DNA from: a virus
Reading direction: 5' to 3' (one strand)
Length of the DNA: 21,465 nt
Virus record (IMG/VR): IMGVR_UViG_3300025138_000446
Span: 1-21,465 of that record
A program made the position numbers and the translations under genes. How positions within the stretch are numbered: position 1 is the stretch's first letter; every line of letters begins with the position of its first letter. The notes below the pieces were generated by a model, which saw nothing but the letters and a program-made list of their open reading frames with translations, did no database searches and was not told where the DNA came from. Below are positions 1-8,939 of the stretch, piece by piece.

Positions 1-1
1 T

Positions 2-298
2 GTAATAGTAAAGAGAAGAAAAGAAATAGTCTTAGCCAAAACGTACGGCTCTATTTCTGGAACAACAGTTCAAGCTCGAGCTGCTTGCAATACTAGAGAC
101 TCTCTTAGTGAGACATACTACCACAATGGCAGTGGATCAACTCCTGTTGTTAACGATAGAGTTTATGTTTCGAGAAGAGCTGATAATGAAAGAGGCGTAT
201 TACAAGATGGGTTTTACAAAGTTACGGCTGATAGTAGAAGCTTTGGGAGTATACAAATAAGATACGGGGTAGTTGCAGCCGTAGAATCCTGCAGATAA
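2..298 (+). CDS. C-terminal fragment of a fibre-like phage protein (cut by left edge)
   Basis: The frame is open from base 2 to the TAA at 296-298, giving the last 98 residues of a gene that begins outside the window; there is no in-frame start here. The readable end includes the stretch YYHNGSGSTPVVNDRVYVS, followed by a GFYKV motif and a closing VAAVESCR. A YYHNGSG...P..GD.VY...G.Y pattern is one I remember from C-terminal modules of fibre-like and surface proteins of Bacteroidota phages, where it recurs as a small beta-rich unit; this is recollection, not a search result. Two cysteines (in AACNT and ESCR) could be structural. It lies 25 bases upstream of the next gene in the same direction, so it is probably the end of a preceding tail-fibre or virion gene. 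Function remains inferred. Confidence 0.6.
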   Translation, partial: VIVKRRKEIVLAKTYGSISGTTVQARAACNTRDSLSETYYHNGSGSTPVVNDRVYVSRRADNERGVLQDGFYKVTADSRSFGSIQIRYGVVAAVESCR

Positions 299-323
299 CA
301 ATTAACTTTAATTAAATTAAATC

Positions 324-626
324 ATGGCAAAAAGAAAGACTCCTAAGGTAGAAAGCCTTAGACCAAAAACTATTACGCAAGAGGAATTACAAAAGCTTCA
401 AGGCGTAGTTAAAGCAATCAACGAGGCTCAAATGCAGCTAGGTATGGTTGAAACTCAAAAACACAATATGTTACACGAGGTTGTTAAGCTTCAAGATATG
501 GTGAACGCTATTCAAAAAGACTTAGTTAGTAAGTACGGCAAACACGATGTCAACATAGTTGATGGAACAATTAAATATAATGAAAATGGAAACGACGAAG
601 CTAATAAGGAAGATAACAATAGGTAA
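324..626 (+). CDS. Small coiled-coil protein of unknown function
   Basis: This 100-residue protein has a basic N-terminus (MAKRKTPK) and then a long, heptad-like, Gln/Leu-rich helix over about residues 18-70 (LQKLQGVVKAINEAQ, then HEVVKLQDMVNAIQKDL). It ends in a short polar, Asn/Glu-rich tail. The helix is strongly predicted to form a coiled coil by eye; there is no signal peptide or membrane segment. I recognise the overall pattern (ETQKHNMLHEV...LQ, then YGKHDVNIVDGTI) as one seen in small proteins upstream of terminase genes in environmental phages, but know no function for it. The ATG follows an A/T-rich leader without a Shine-Dalgarno sequence. The 3' end overlaps the next gene by 47 bases in another frame, suggesting co-translation. 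Confidence 0.8.
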   Translation: MAKRKTPKVESLRPKTITQEELQKLQGVVKAINEAQMQLGMVETQKHNMLHEVVKLQDMVNAIQKDLVSKYGKHDVNIVDGTIKYNENGNDEANKEDNNR

Positions 627-813
627 AGACTATAAAGTCGACTCAATGCACTACTCAGTAGGGCAAGAGGTATACGGTGGCCATACTATTTGTGATATTA
701 TTGAAGAGGACGAAAAGTACTCAATATATATTAGAAAAAACAAAGATGTGCTTCCGTGGAAAGACTTTAACAAAAACATGGCTATTTCAGTAGAATATAA
801 CCTACAGTACTAA
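580..813 (+). CDS. Small conserved phage protein, function unknown
   Basis: This 77-residue protein is best started at the ATG at 580 (MKMETTKLIRKITIGKDYK), which sits behind an A/T-rich leader. A longer form from 559 adds seven residues but overlaps the upstream gene more; an ATG at 586 is also possible. The core reads YSVGQEVYGGHTICDIIEED and then a PWKDFNKNMAIS segment, suggesting a compact mixed alpha/beta or SH3-like fold. No catalytic motif is visible. I recall similar short proteins beside terminase genes in uncultured marine phages, always without a known role. The gene begins within the coiled-coil gene, and its TAA stop shares its last A with the ATG of the next gene (TAATG). This makes translational coupling through the cluster likely. 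Confidence 0.75.
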   Translation: MKMETTKLIRKITIGKDYKVDSMHYSVGQEVYGGHTICDIIEEDEKYSIYIRKNKDVLPWKDFNKNMAISVEYNLQY

Positions 814-1391
814 TGCAGAGTGTTTACGGTTTTGTTATAACTCCTAGTGGTGGTAGATATAAAAATACTAGTAAAGTTGGTGACAAAGAGTTAATAATAA
901 ACTCTGAGATTTATAACCATCAGTTTACTAATAGAGAAGCTACAGTTGTTGAGGTTCCTAAAATAAACAGCACAGGCATTAATAAAGGAGATACGGTGAT
1001 AGTTCATCACAACGTTTTTAGAAGATGGACTGATGTTCGTGGTAACGAAAAGAATAGTAAAAACTATTTTGACGACGACACATACGTTGTATACCAAGAT
1101 CAAATATTTCTATATAAAAATACTAAATGGAACTCTATGCCTGGCTTTTGCTTTGTAAAGCCAATAAAAGCTATTGGTAACTTTGATACAGATCAAGAAC
1201 AACCTTTGAAAGGCATAGTTAAACATACGGATGGTAGCGTGGAAAAAGGAGATCTAGTTGGTTTTACGCCTAACTCTGAATACGAGTTTGTTTTTGAAGG
1301 AGAAAGACTGTATAGAGTGTACTCTAAATTTATTACAATTAAATATGAATATCAAGGAAACGAAGAAGAGTATAATCCAAGCTGGGCATAA
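813..1391 (+). CDS. Possible GroES-like co-chaperonin (tentative)
   Basis: This 192-residue protein is beta-rich, with no signal peptide or membrane segment. Its first half has the order expected of a GroES-type barrel: a start resembling VxVxP, then GINKGDTVIVHHNVFRR at about residues 55-71 (GroES has GDxVxF at the equivalent place), then DDTYVVYQDQIFLY at 88-101, resembling the late strand that ends in 'ILA' in GroES. The second half repeats a GD-containing pattern (GSVEKGDLVGFTP at 141-153), so the protein could be a tandem barrel about twice the length of the roughly 97-residue GroES. GroES-like proteins are known in phages (T4 gp31 helps fold the capsid protein), which would fit a place just before the terminase and capsid genes. 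The fold assignment is inference; a plain hypothetical structural protein is the alternative. It starts in a TAATG overlap with the gene before. Confidence 0.5.
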   Translation: MQSVYGFVITPSGGRYKNTSKVGDKELIINSEIYNHQFTNREATVVEVPKINSTGINKGDTVIVHHNVFRRWTDVRGNEKNSKNYFDDDTYVVYQDQIFLYKNTKWNSMPGFCFVKPIKAIGNFDTDQEQPLKGIVKHTDGSVEKGDLVGFTPNSEYEFVFEGERLYRVYSKFITIKYEYQGNEEEYNPSWA

Positions 1392-1620
1392 GGCTGTTGA
1401 AGAACTTATCAAAGTTGCAAAGGAAGCTATTGTGGATGGTGATGATGACATTACTGCCGATAGACTTAAGAACGCTGCTGCTACAAAGAAGCTCGCGATC
1501 TTTGATGCCTTTGAGATACTTAATCGCATACAAGAAGAACAAGCTTTACTCGAGGGTAAGGCTGTTGAAGAGAAGAAAGAGAAGGTTTTTAAGGGCTTTG
1601 CCGAAGGTAGATCTAAATAA
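1345..1620 (+). CDS. Probable terminase small subunit
   Basis: This 91-residue, mostly helical protein is started at the ATG at 1345 (MNIKETKKSIIQAGHKAVEE). A longer open frame extends upstream to 1258, but that part lies wholly inside the preceding gene and reads like out-of-frame sequence. The central stretch DRLKNAAATKKLAIFDAF at about residues 39-56 is followed by an acidic then basic charged helix, with EEKKEKVFKGFAEG near the end. Small terminase subunits recognise the phage DNA, form rings and regulate the large subunit. The assignment rests on size, helical content and its position directly upstream of the large terminase, with which it shares a TAATG stop/start overlap. It also overlaps the preceding gene by 47 bases. 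No clear helix-turn-helix can be claimed by eye. Confidence 0.6.
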   Translation: MNIKETKKSIIQAGHKAVEELIKVAKEAIVDGDDDITADRLKNAAATKKLAIFDAFEILNRIQEEQALLEGKAVEEKKEKVFKGFAEGRSK

Positions 1621-3836
1621 TGTACGAGCAAACTTTATACAAAGTAATAGAGCCAATAAAAAAGACTACAATAAGTAGACTTAACAAAGGCAAGAAATGG
1701 GTGCAAGGCTACAGCAAGGAGCACGATGTTATAGTTATTGGTGATACTGGTAAAATCGGAGAAGTATACGAGATACAAGGCCTAAAGATAGCATTGCCAA
1801 AAGCGCCGAGTAGTGTGTATAGCAACGATGACAAAAAGTGGAAACAACTTGAAAAACCTGAGATACTTAAAAAAATTAAAACAATATTTGACTGGAAAGC
1901 GTATCCGGAAGATCAAAAAGAGCAGTGGCACGAATATATCGACGGAGAGTTCGATAGGCGCAACGGTGGTTTTTGGTTTAATAATAATGGAACGCCTACG
2001 TACATAACAGGTACTCACTATATGTACTTGCAATGGAGCAAGATTGACGTTGGCGCGCCTGACTTTAGAGAAGCAAATAGATTATTCTTTATATTCTGGG
2101 AGGCTTGCAAGGTTGATAAGAGATGTTATGGCATGTGCTATCTTAAAAATAGACGTTCTGGGTTTTCTTTCATGAGTTCAGCAGAAACTGTTAATCAAGC
2201 TACAATATCGAGTGATAGTAGATACGGAATACTATCTAAGAGTGGTGCCGATGCAAAGAAGATGTTTACTGATAAAGTTGTGCCTATATCAATAAACTAT
2301 CCTTTCTTTTTCAAGCCAATACAAGATGGTATGGATAGACCTAAGTCTGAGCTAGCGTATCGTGTTCCTGCGAGTAAATTTACCCGTAAGAAAATAGAAA
2401 CAAACGAAAAGCTAGAAGAGATAAAAGGTTTAGATACTACAATTGACTGGAAGAACACAGGTGACAACAGTTATGATGGTGAAAAGCTTTCACTACTAGT
2501 GCATGATGAGAGTGGTAAATGGGAACGACCAGATAACATACTCAATAACTGGCGAGTTACAAAGACTTGCTTAAGATTAGGTAGTAGGATTATAGGTAAA
2601 TGCATGATGGGATCAACGAGTAACGCTCTCGACAAAGGTGGTGATAATTTTAAAAAGTTATATAACGACAGTGATGTAACACAACGAAATAGAAATGGTC
2701 AAACACGCTCTGGTTTATATTCTTTGTTTATCCCAATGGAATGGAACTATGAAGGATTTATTGATCAGCATGGACGACCAGTGTTTGACACTCCAGTTGA
2801 AGAACGTTATGGACCAGACGGTGAACTAATTGACATTGGAGTAATAGAGAACTGGGAAAACGAAGCCGATGGGCTAAGAGGCGATCAAGATGGTTTAAAT
2901 GAATTTTATCGTCAGTTTCCTAGAACAGAAGAGCATGCGTTTAGAGATGAAACAAAAAATAGCTTATTTAATCTTGTTAAGATTTACGAGCAAATAGATT
3001 ATAACGAAGGAGTTAAGACAGACGCTACAGTTACTGTTGGTAGCTTTCAATGGATTAACGGAATAAAAGACACTCAAGTTGTTTTTAGTCCAGATCCAGG
3101 AGGAAGGTTCAAAGTAAGTTGGGTTCCGCCTTCTAACCTTCAAAATAGAACAATAATTAAAAATGGAATACGTTATCCAGGAAATGAACACATGGGAGCT
3201 TTTGGCTGTGATAGTTACGATATTAGTGGGACTGTTGATGGACGTGGCTCAAATGGCGCGTTACACGGATTAACTAAGTTCAGTATGGAAGATGCTCCGG
3301 CTAATCATTTTTTCCTAGAATATGTAGCTAGACCACAGACTGCTGAAATATTCTTTGAAGATGTATTGATGGCTTGCAAATTTTATGGCATGCCTATACT
3401 AGCAGAAAACAATAAGCCTAGACTTCTTTATTATTTAAGAAGAAGAGGATATAGGGGATACTCTATGAATAGACCAGATAAAACCTGGAATAAGCTTTCG
3501 GTGGCAGAAAAAGAGATTGGTGGTATACCAAACTCTAGTGAAGATATAAAACAAGCTCACGCCTCTGCTATAGAAATGTATATTCAAAGCCACGTTGGTC
3601 ATTTAGGTGATGGAGTGTATGGTAACATATACTTCAACGAAACACTTAATGACTGGGCTAAGTTCGACATAAACAAGCGAACTAAGTTTGATGCCGCTAT
3701 AAGTTCTGGGCTAGCTGTTATGGCTTGCAATAGACACTTGTATATGCCAAACGCAAAGGTCGAAAGACAAAAGTTAAATTTAAGCGTAGCCAAGTTTGAC
3801 AATAAAGGCTATTCATCGTCAATAATTAAAAAATAA
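1620..3836 (+). CDS. terL: Terminase large subunit (packaging ATPase and nuclease)
   Basis: This 738-residue protein is the DNA-packaging motor: the N-terminal ATPase pumps DNA into the capsid through the portal and the C-terminal nuclease cuts concatemers. The ATPase half contains a TPTYITGTHYMYLQW stretch, a non-classical Walker A (KNRRSGFS at residues 176-183), a Walker B with catalytic pair (LLVHDE, D296-E297) and a coupling-like GSTS motif at 331-334. The nuclease half is of RNase H type with three plausible metal-binding acids: D531 (GCDSYD), E596 (LAENNKP) and D691 (TKFDAAISSGLA). The length and the KxRRxGFS Walker A match my recollection of crAss-like phage terminases. It starts in a TAATG overlap with the small subunit gene and ends two bases before the portal gene, as in a normal packaging operon. 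All expected catalytic residues appear present. Confidence 0.95.
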   Translation: MYEQTLYKVIEPIKKTTISRLNKGKKWVQGYSKEHDVIVIGDTGKIGEVYEIQGLKIALPKAPSSVYSNDDKKWKQLEKPEILKKIKTIFDWKAYPEDQKEQWHEYIDGEFDRRNGGFWFNNNGTPTYITGTHYMYLQWSKIDVGAPDFREANRLFFIFWEACKVDKRCYGMCYLKNRRSGFSFMSSAETVNQATISSDSRYGILSKSGADAKKMFTDKVVPISINYPFFFKPIQDGMDRPKSELAYRVPASKFTRKKIETNEKLEEIKGLDTTIDWKNTGDNSYDGEKLSLLVHDESGKWERPDNILNNWRVTKTCLRLGSRIIGKCMMGSTSNALDKGGDNFKKLYNDSDVTQRNRNGQTRSGLYSLFIPMEWNYEGFIDQHGRPVFDTPVEERYGPDGELIDIGVIENWENEADGLRGDQDGLNEFYRQFPRTEEHAFRDETKNSLFNLVKIYEQIDYNEGVKTDATVTVGSFQWINGIKDTQVVFSPDPGGRFKVSWVPPSNLQNRTIIKNGIRYPGNEHMGAFGCDSYDISGTVDGRGSNGALHGLTKFSMEDAPANHFFLEYVARPQTAEIFFEDVLMACKFYGMPILAENNKPRLLYYLRRRGYRGYSMNRPDKTWNKLSVAEKEIGGIPNSSEDIKQAHASAIEMYIQSHVGHLGDGVYGNIYFNETLNDWAKFDINKRTKFDAAISSGLAVMACNRHLYMPNAKVERQKLNLSVAKFDNKGYSSSIIKK

Positions 3837-3838
3837 AT

Positions 3839-6265
3839 ATGGCTGGGTCAGTTATAAAAAATTATTTTCCTTCTCAAGTTGTTAGTGATATTGAGAAAGT
3901 GTCAATGGAGTATGGTATGAAAGTAGCTAAAGCTATTGAGTACGAATGGTTCGAAGACAGGTTTTCACATAGTAATAGGTATTTAAACAATAGGGTAGAA
4001 TTTCACAAGCTTAGGCTATACGCAAGAGGCGAGCAGCCAATACAAAAATACAAAGATGAGTTGTCTATAAACGGTGACTTGTCATACTTAAACTTAGACT
4101 GGAAGCCAGTTCCAATTATATCTAAATTTGTTGATATAGTTGTAAATGGTATGTCTAATAGGGCTTACGAAATAAAGGCTTACTCTCAAGATCCGTATGG
4201 AATGAGCAAGAGGACAGCTTACATGGAAGGAATACTAGCTGATATGGACACTAAGGATCTAGCTCAATACGCTAGCGCTAAGTTTAAAGTCAATGTTTTT
4301 GATAATCCACCTGAGCAACTACCTTCGTCTATTGAAGAGCTTCAACTACACATGCAACTGTCTTACAAGCAGGCTGTAGAGATAGCACAAGAGCAGGCTC
4401 TTGACGTGTTGATGGAAGGTAATAGATATGAATTAATCAAAAAAAGATTTTTCTACGATTTAACGGTAATAGGAATAGGTGCTGTTAAAACTGGGTTTAA
4501 CACTTCAGAAGGTGTAACAATAGAATATGTTGATCCATCAAACTTAGTTTACTCCTACACTGACGATCCTTACTTTGAAGACTTATACTACATAGGTGAA
4601 GTGAAAAATATACCCGTTAACGAGCTTGTTAGAGAGTTTCCAAACTTAACGCAAGGCGAGCTTGAAGAGATAGTTCAAGAGTACAACAGTTACACCGGTA
4701 ATACTAAATACGGATATAACACAGGTAAGAAAACAGATAATAATAAGGTTCAGGTTTTGTACTTCAACTACAAGACTTTTATGAACAACACCTACAAGGT
4801 TAAAGAAACTGCAACTGGAGCGCAGAAAGCTATAAAGAAAGATGACTTATTTAATCCTCCTAAAGACAAGCAAGAGAATTTTACAAAACTTCAAAAGCAA
4901 GTTGAGGTTTTATATGAAGGTGCTTTAGTTCTAGGATCAAACAAGATGCTTAAGTGGGGCATGGCTAAGAATATGACTAGGCCAAAAAGTGACTACAACA
5001 AAGTTAAGATGAACTATCACATCGTGGCACCTAGGATGTACAACGGAAGTATAGACTCTTTAGTAAAACGTATAACAGGTTTTGCTGATATGATTCAACT
5101 TACACATTTAAAACTACAACAAGTAATGTCTAGACTAGTTCCTGATGGAGTTTATTTAGATGCTGATGGTTTGGCTGAGATAGATTTAGGTAATGGAACC
5201 AACTACAATCCACAAGAAGCTTTAAACATGTATTTCCAGACAGGTTCTGTTATTGGTAGATCTTTAAACGAAAACGGAGAGTTTAATCCTGGCAAAAACC
5301 CAATACAAGAAATACAGTCTGGTTCTGGTGGACAAAAAATGCAAAGCCTAATAGGTACATATAACTACTACCTACAGATGATAAGGGATGTAACCGGCTT
5401 AAATGAAGCTCGTGATGGTAGTATGCCAGCTGAGAGATCTTTAGTTGGTATTCAAAAAATGGCAGCTGCAAATAGTAATACAGCTACTAGACACATTTTG
5501 CAAGCAGGATTATTTTTAACTTCCGAGGTAGCTGGAGCTTTGACACTTAGAATATCTGATATACTAGAATACTCTCCGACTAAAGATGCCTTTACACAAG
5601 CAATAGGAGCGCACAATGTCGGAACACTAGAAGATATATCTGATATGTATCTTTATGACTTTGGTATATTTCTAGAGCTTTCTCCTGATGAAGAAGAAAA
5701 GCAGTTACTAGAAAACAACATACAGCAAGCGTTGCAGCAACAATTGATAGAGCTTTCAGACGCAATTGATCTTAGAGAAATTAAAAACATAAAGCTAGCT
5801 AATCAATTGCTGAAGATTAGAAGACAAAAGAAGTTAATGCAAGATCAAAAGATGCAGCAAGAAAACGCGGCTGCACAAGCTAAAGCTCAAGGTGAAGCAC
5901 AGCAGGCTGCTGCTCAAGCTGAGGCTCAAAAGAATCAAGCTATTACGCAATCTCAAATAGCCCTTGAAGAAGCTAAGGAAAACTTCAAAAGAGAAACCAT
6001 GATGCATGAGGCTAATGTTAAGAAGCAGCTAATGGATCACGAGTTTCAGATCAACATGCAGTTAAAGCAGATGGAAGTAACGGGGAAAAAGCAAGCTGAG
6101 ACTGGAAAAGAAGATCGTAAAGACGAAAGAACAAAGATACAAGCCTCACAACAAAGTGAGCTTATAGACCAAAGAAAAACCGGTGGACCACCTAAAAAGT
6201 TCGAATCTGCCGGTAATGATATACTCGGAGGTGGATTCGGTATGGAAACATTTAACCCGAGGTAA
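3839..6265 (+). CDS. Portal protein
   Basis: This 808-residue protein is the probable portal, the dodecameric ring at the capsid vertex through which DNA enters and leaves. The N-terminal part has FHKLRLYARGEQPIQKYK (about residues 55-72) and DWKPVPIISKFVDIVVNGM (87-105), a pattern typical of crAss-like and related portals. The middle contains GLNEARDGSMPAERSLVG, and then a long helical region. From about residue 615 to 765 it is extremely Gln/Ala/Lys-rich and probably a long coiled coil, the barrel-like extension found in large portals. The tail ends in a Gly-rich ILGGGFGMETFNPR. Size and place, between large terminase and the scaffold/capsid genes, both support the call. The ATG lies two bases after the terminase stop in an AAATAAATATGG context with no Shine-Dalgarno sequence. 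Confidence 0.92.
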   Translation: MAGSVIKNYFPSQVVSDIEKVSMEYGMKVAKAIEYEWFEDRFSHSNRYLNNRVEFHKLRLYARGEQPIQKYKDELSINGDLSYLNLDWKPVPIISKFVDIVVNGMSNRAYEIKAYSQDPYGMSKRTAYMEGILADMDTKDLAQYASAKFKVNVFDNPPEQLPSSIEELQLHMQLSYKQAVEIAQEQALDVLMEGNRYELIKKRFFYDLTVIGIGAVKTGFNTSEGVTIEYVDPSNLVYSYTDDPYFEDLYYIGEVKNIPVNELVREFPNLTQGELEEIVQEYNSYTGNTKYGYNTGKKTDNNKVQVLYFNYKTFMNNTYKVKETATGAQKAIKKDDLFNPPKDKQENFTKLQKQVEVLYEGALVLGSNKMLKWGMAKNMTRPKSDYNKVKMNYHIVAPRMYNGSIDSLVKRITGFADMIQLTHLKLQQVMSRLVPDGVYLDADGLAEIDLGNGTNYNPQEALNMYFQTGSVIGRSLNENGEFNPGKNPIQEIQSGSGGQKMQSLIGTYNYYLQMIRDVTGLNEARDGSMPAERSLVGIQKMAAANSNTATRHILQAGLFLTSEVAGALTLRISDILEYSPTKDAFTQAIGAHNVGTLEDISDMYLYDFGIFLELSPDEEEKQLLENNIQQALQQQLIELSDAIDLREIKNIKLANQLLKIRRQKKLMQDQKMQQENAAAQAKAQGEAQQAAAQAEAQKNQAITQSQIALEEAKENFKRETMMHEANVKKQLMDHEFQINMQLKQMEVTGKKQAETGKEDRKDERTKIQASQQSELIDQRKTGGPPKKFESAGNDILGGGFGMETFNPR

Positions 6266-6289
6266 ACTAACTAATTTATATTTTATATT

Positions 6290-7387
6290 ATGGAAGAAAA
6301 TGAAAACGTAGAAGAAGTGCAAGGCACTGAATCAACAGAAGAACAAGTTGTAGAGCAAGAGTCGCCGGTATCTTATAAGGAAGATGGTACTATTGTTTTA
6401 GATATGAACAAGCTTAACGAAATAGAGCAAGAAGTACAGGTTGAAGAGCAACCAATTGAAGCTACTCAAGAAGTAGCGCAAGAGGTGGCACAGGAAGAAG
6501 AAGTGAATAACGTTGTAGAAGCTGCTAACGAAGCTTTAGACAATGCAGCACAAACTGGAGCTCAGCTACCAGAAAACATACAGAAGCTGGTAGATTTTGT
6601 TAATGACACCGGCGGAAGCGTAGAAGACTACGTAAAGTTAAATCGCGACTATAAAGAAATGGATAGTCAAACTGCTTTACAAGAGTACTACGAAAGAACT
6701 AAACCTCACTTAACAAAAGAGGAAGTGAGCTTCATAATGGAGGATCAGTTTTCTTTTGATGAAGAGATTGATGATGAAAAAGATATAAAAAGAAAAAAGT
6801 TGGCTTTAAAAGAGCAAGTTGCAGAAGCCAAGACCTACTTAGACGGGGAAAAGTCTAAATATTACGACAAGATTAAAGCTACGCCAACTGTCAATGATGA
6901 TTATCAGAAGGCAATGGATTTCTTTAATCGATATAACGAAGAGGCTGAACAAAATCAGCGAGTAACTGAAGAGCGCTCTAAGTATTTTGAAGAAAAAACA
7001 GATAATGTTTTTAACAACGAATTCAAAGGTTTTGAATATGAAGTTGGTGATCAAAAATTTAGAGTAAACGTTCGTGATGCTGCTAAGACGAAAGAGGCAC
7101 AATCAGATCTTAATAATTTTATCAACAATCATATAGATGATGACGGTAAGATTAAAGACGCTGCTGAGTACCACAAATCGATTTATACAGCAATGAACCC
7201 TGATGTTGTCGCTAGGCATTTCTACGAGCAAGGCAAGGCCGATGCTTTGAAGATGTCTGTAGCTGAAACTAAAAATATCGACATGTCACCTAGATCTTCT
7301 CATGGAGAAGTAGAGGCTGGAGGTATTAGAGTTAGAGCTCTTGATATAGATACAACACCTTCGTTTAAATTTAAAAAACGAAAATAA
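6290..7387 (+). CDS. Probable capsid scaffolding protein
   Basis: This 365-residue protein is very acidic in its first 95 residues (many Glu, Gln and Val, with a repeated QEVA unit near 60-70). It has a mainly helical, charged middle with long Glu/Lys-rich segments, and ends in a basic tail (SFKFKKRK). There is no membrane segment and no protease motif that I can see. Highly charged, helical proteins with basic C-termini between portal and major capsid genes are typical scaffolding proteins, which template capsid assembly and leave before or during packaging; in P22 the basic C-terminus binds the coat protein. The call rests on composition and position, since scaffolds share little sequence. 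It starts 24 bases after the portal stop behind an A/T-only leader. A minor internal head protein is the main alternative. Confidence 0.65.
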   Translation: MEENENVEEVQGTESTEEQVVEQESPVSYKEDGTIVLDMNKLNEIEQEVQVEEQPIEATQEVAQEVAQEEEVNNVVEAANEALDNAAQTGAQLPENIQKLVDFVNDTGGSVEDYVKLNRDYKEMDSQTALQEYYERTKPHLTKEEVSFIMEDQFSFDEEIDDEKDIKRKKLALKEQVAEAKTYLDGEKSKYYDKIKATPTVNDDYQKAMDFFNRYNEEAEQNQRVTEERSKYFEEKTDNVFNNEFKGFEYEVGDQKFRVNVRDAAKTKEAQSDLNNFINNHIDDDGKIKDAAEYHKSIYTAMNPDVVARHFYEQGKADALKMSVAETKNIDMSPRSSHGEVEAGGIRVRALDIDTTPSFKFKKRK

Positions 7388-7412
7388 TTTAACAATTTAA
7401 AAACAATTTATT

Positions 7413-8927
7413 ATGGCAATTACTCCAGGAAGTAGTTTAAATGCAACGCCAGCTCCAAATAAGCAAACGTTGAATAACAACTACTTAGATTTTACGGCTA
7501 CAGGTGCGGGAGTTAACACTTGGGCTCAACAATATTTACCAGACCTTATGGAAAAAGAGGCTGAAGTTTTCGGACCGAGAACTATCGCAGGCTTTTTATC
7601 TAAAATAGGTGCTGAAGAGGCAATGCAAGCTGATCAGGTTGTATGGTCTGAACAAGGACGTTTACACATTTCGTACACAGGACAAGTTACTCACGCAACT
7701 CAAGGTGTACCAACAAACGCTTCTGAAATTACAATTACTAAAGAGATTGACGGAGCAGGTGTTACTTCTTCAGGAACTGTAGTTGATCACGCTGTTAGAG
7801 TTCACGACACTATTGTTGTGGCTAACTCAAACGGTGTTTTTAAATGTATGGTAACAGAAGTCGCAGGTAACGTTATCTCTGTAGCTTGCTACACGCAAGA
7901 TTCGCTAGCAACTTCTTCTACTGCAAACGACACGACTATATTGGTTTATGGTTCTGAGTATGCAAAAGGTAAGTCTTACACTAATGCAGCAGGTACAGCG
8001 GTATCTGACTCTCACAGTGCTAACGAGCCTAAAATGCAAACTTACAGCAACAAGCCAATCATCATCAAAGATTACTACGAAGTATCAGGTTCTGACACTG
8101 CTAGAATCGGTTGGGTTGAAGTTACAGGTGAAGAAGGACAATCAGGTTACTTATGGTACTTGAAGGCTGAAGCTGACACAAGAGCTCGTTTTAACGACTA
8201 CTTAGAAATGGCTATGCTTGAAGGTGAAAAGTCTGCTTTAGATGGTTCTGATACTTTAATTGAAGGATCGTTTGGTATGTACGGCGCAACTGGAAACCAA
8301 GTTGGTACTGAAGGTTTGTTTGCTGCTATCGAAGCAAGAGGAAACGAAACTTCTGGTGTAACTGGTGTTAATGCTGCTACTGACTTAGCTGAATTTGATG
8401 CTATCTTAGCTGAATTTGACAAGCAAGGTGCTATTGAAGAAAACATGATGTTCGTAAACAGAGCTACTAGCTTAGCAATGGATGACATGTTAGCTTCTAT
8501 GAATTCTTATGGTGCTGGTGGTACTTCTTACGGAGTATTCGAGAACGATGAGGATATGGCATTAAACTTAGGTTTTTCTGGATTCAGAAGAGGTTCTTAT
8601 GACTTCTACAAGTCTGATATGAGATACTTAAATGACAAAGCTACTCGTGGTGGAATTAACGCTGCTGCTGGTTCAAATGCAATCAGAGGAGTTATTATTC
8701 CTGCTGGTACATCAACTGTTTACGATCAGCAATTAGGAAAGAACCTTAAGCGTCCTTTCTTACATGTTCGTTACAGAGCTTCTCAGACAGATAATCGTAG
8801 AATGAAGACTTGGACTACTGGTTCGGTTGGAGCTGCTACATCTTCTTTAGATGCAATGCAAATTCACTTCTTATCTGAAAGATGTTTAGTTACTCAAGGT
8901 GCTAACAACTTTATGTTAATGAAGTAG
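7413..8927 (+). CDS. Major capsid protein (HK97-fold, crAss-like type)
   Basis: This 504-residue protein probably forms the capsid shell. Near the N-terminus it reads NTWAQQYLPDLMEKEAEVFG (residues 35-54), then PRTIAGFLSKIGAEEAM (55-71) and ADQVVWSEQGRLHISY (73-88), which matches the pattern I recall for crAss-like major capsid proteins. A beta-rich stretch at about 90-200 is probably an insertion domain on the capsid surface. The second half has Gly/Ala-rich alpha/beta sequence, and the end LSERCLVTQGANNFMLMK also fits the family. Codon choice looks smoother than in the neighbours (many GCT, GGT, AAC, TTC), in keeping with very high expression. It follows the scaffold gene and is closed by a strong hairpin terminator at 8940-8971. 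The leader is A/T-only with no Shine-Dalgarno sequence. Confidence 0.93.
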   Translation: MAITPGSSLNATPAPNKQTLNNNYLDFTATGAGVNTWAQQYLPDLMEKEAEVFGPRTIAGFLSKIGAEEAMQADQVVWSEQGRLHISYTGQVTHATQGVPTNASEITITKEIDGAGVTSSGTVVDHAVRVHDTIVVANSNGVFKCMVTEVAGNVISVACYTQDSLATSSTANDTTILVYGSEYAKGKSYTNAAGTAVSDSHSANEPKMQTYSNKPIIIKDYYEVSGSDTARIGWVEVTGEEGQSGYLWYLKAEADTRARFNDYLEMAMLEGEKSALDGSDTLIEGSFGMYGATGNQVGTEGLFAAIEARGNETSGVTGVNAATDLAEFDAILAEFDKQGAIEENMMFVNRATSLAMDDMLASMNSYGAGGTSYGVFENDEDMALNLGFSGFRRGSYDFYKSDMRYLNDKATRGGINAAAGSNAIRGVIIPAGTSTVYDQQLGKNLKRPFLHVRYRASQTDNRRMKTWTTGSVGAATSSLDAMQIHFLSERCLVTQGANNFMLMK

Positions 8928-8939
8928 AAATACTTTTTG

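Noticed and set aside
1397-1678. 93-codon + strand frame overlapping the small terminase and terminase genes
   Set aside because: It is an Arg/Leu/Lys-rich alternative frame spanning two better-supported genes, with no recognisable pattern.
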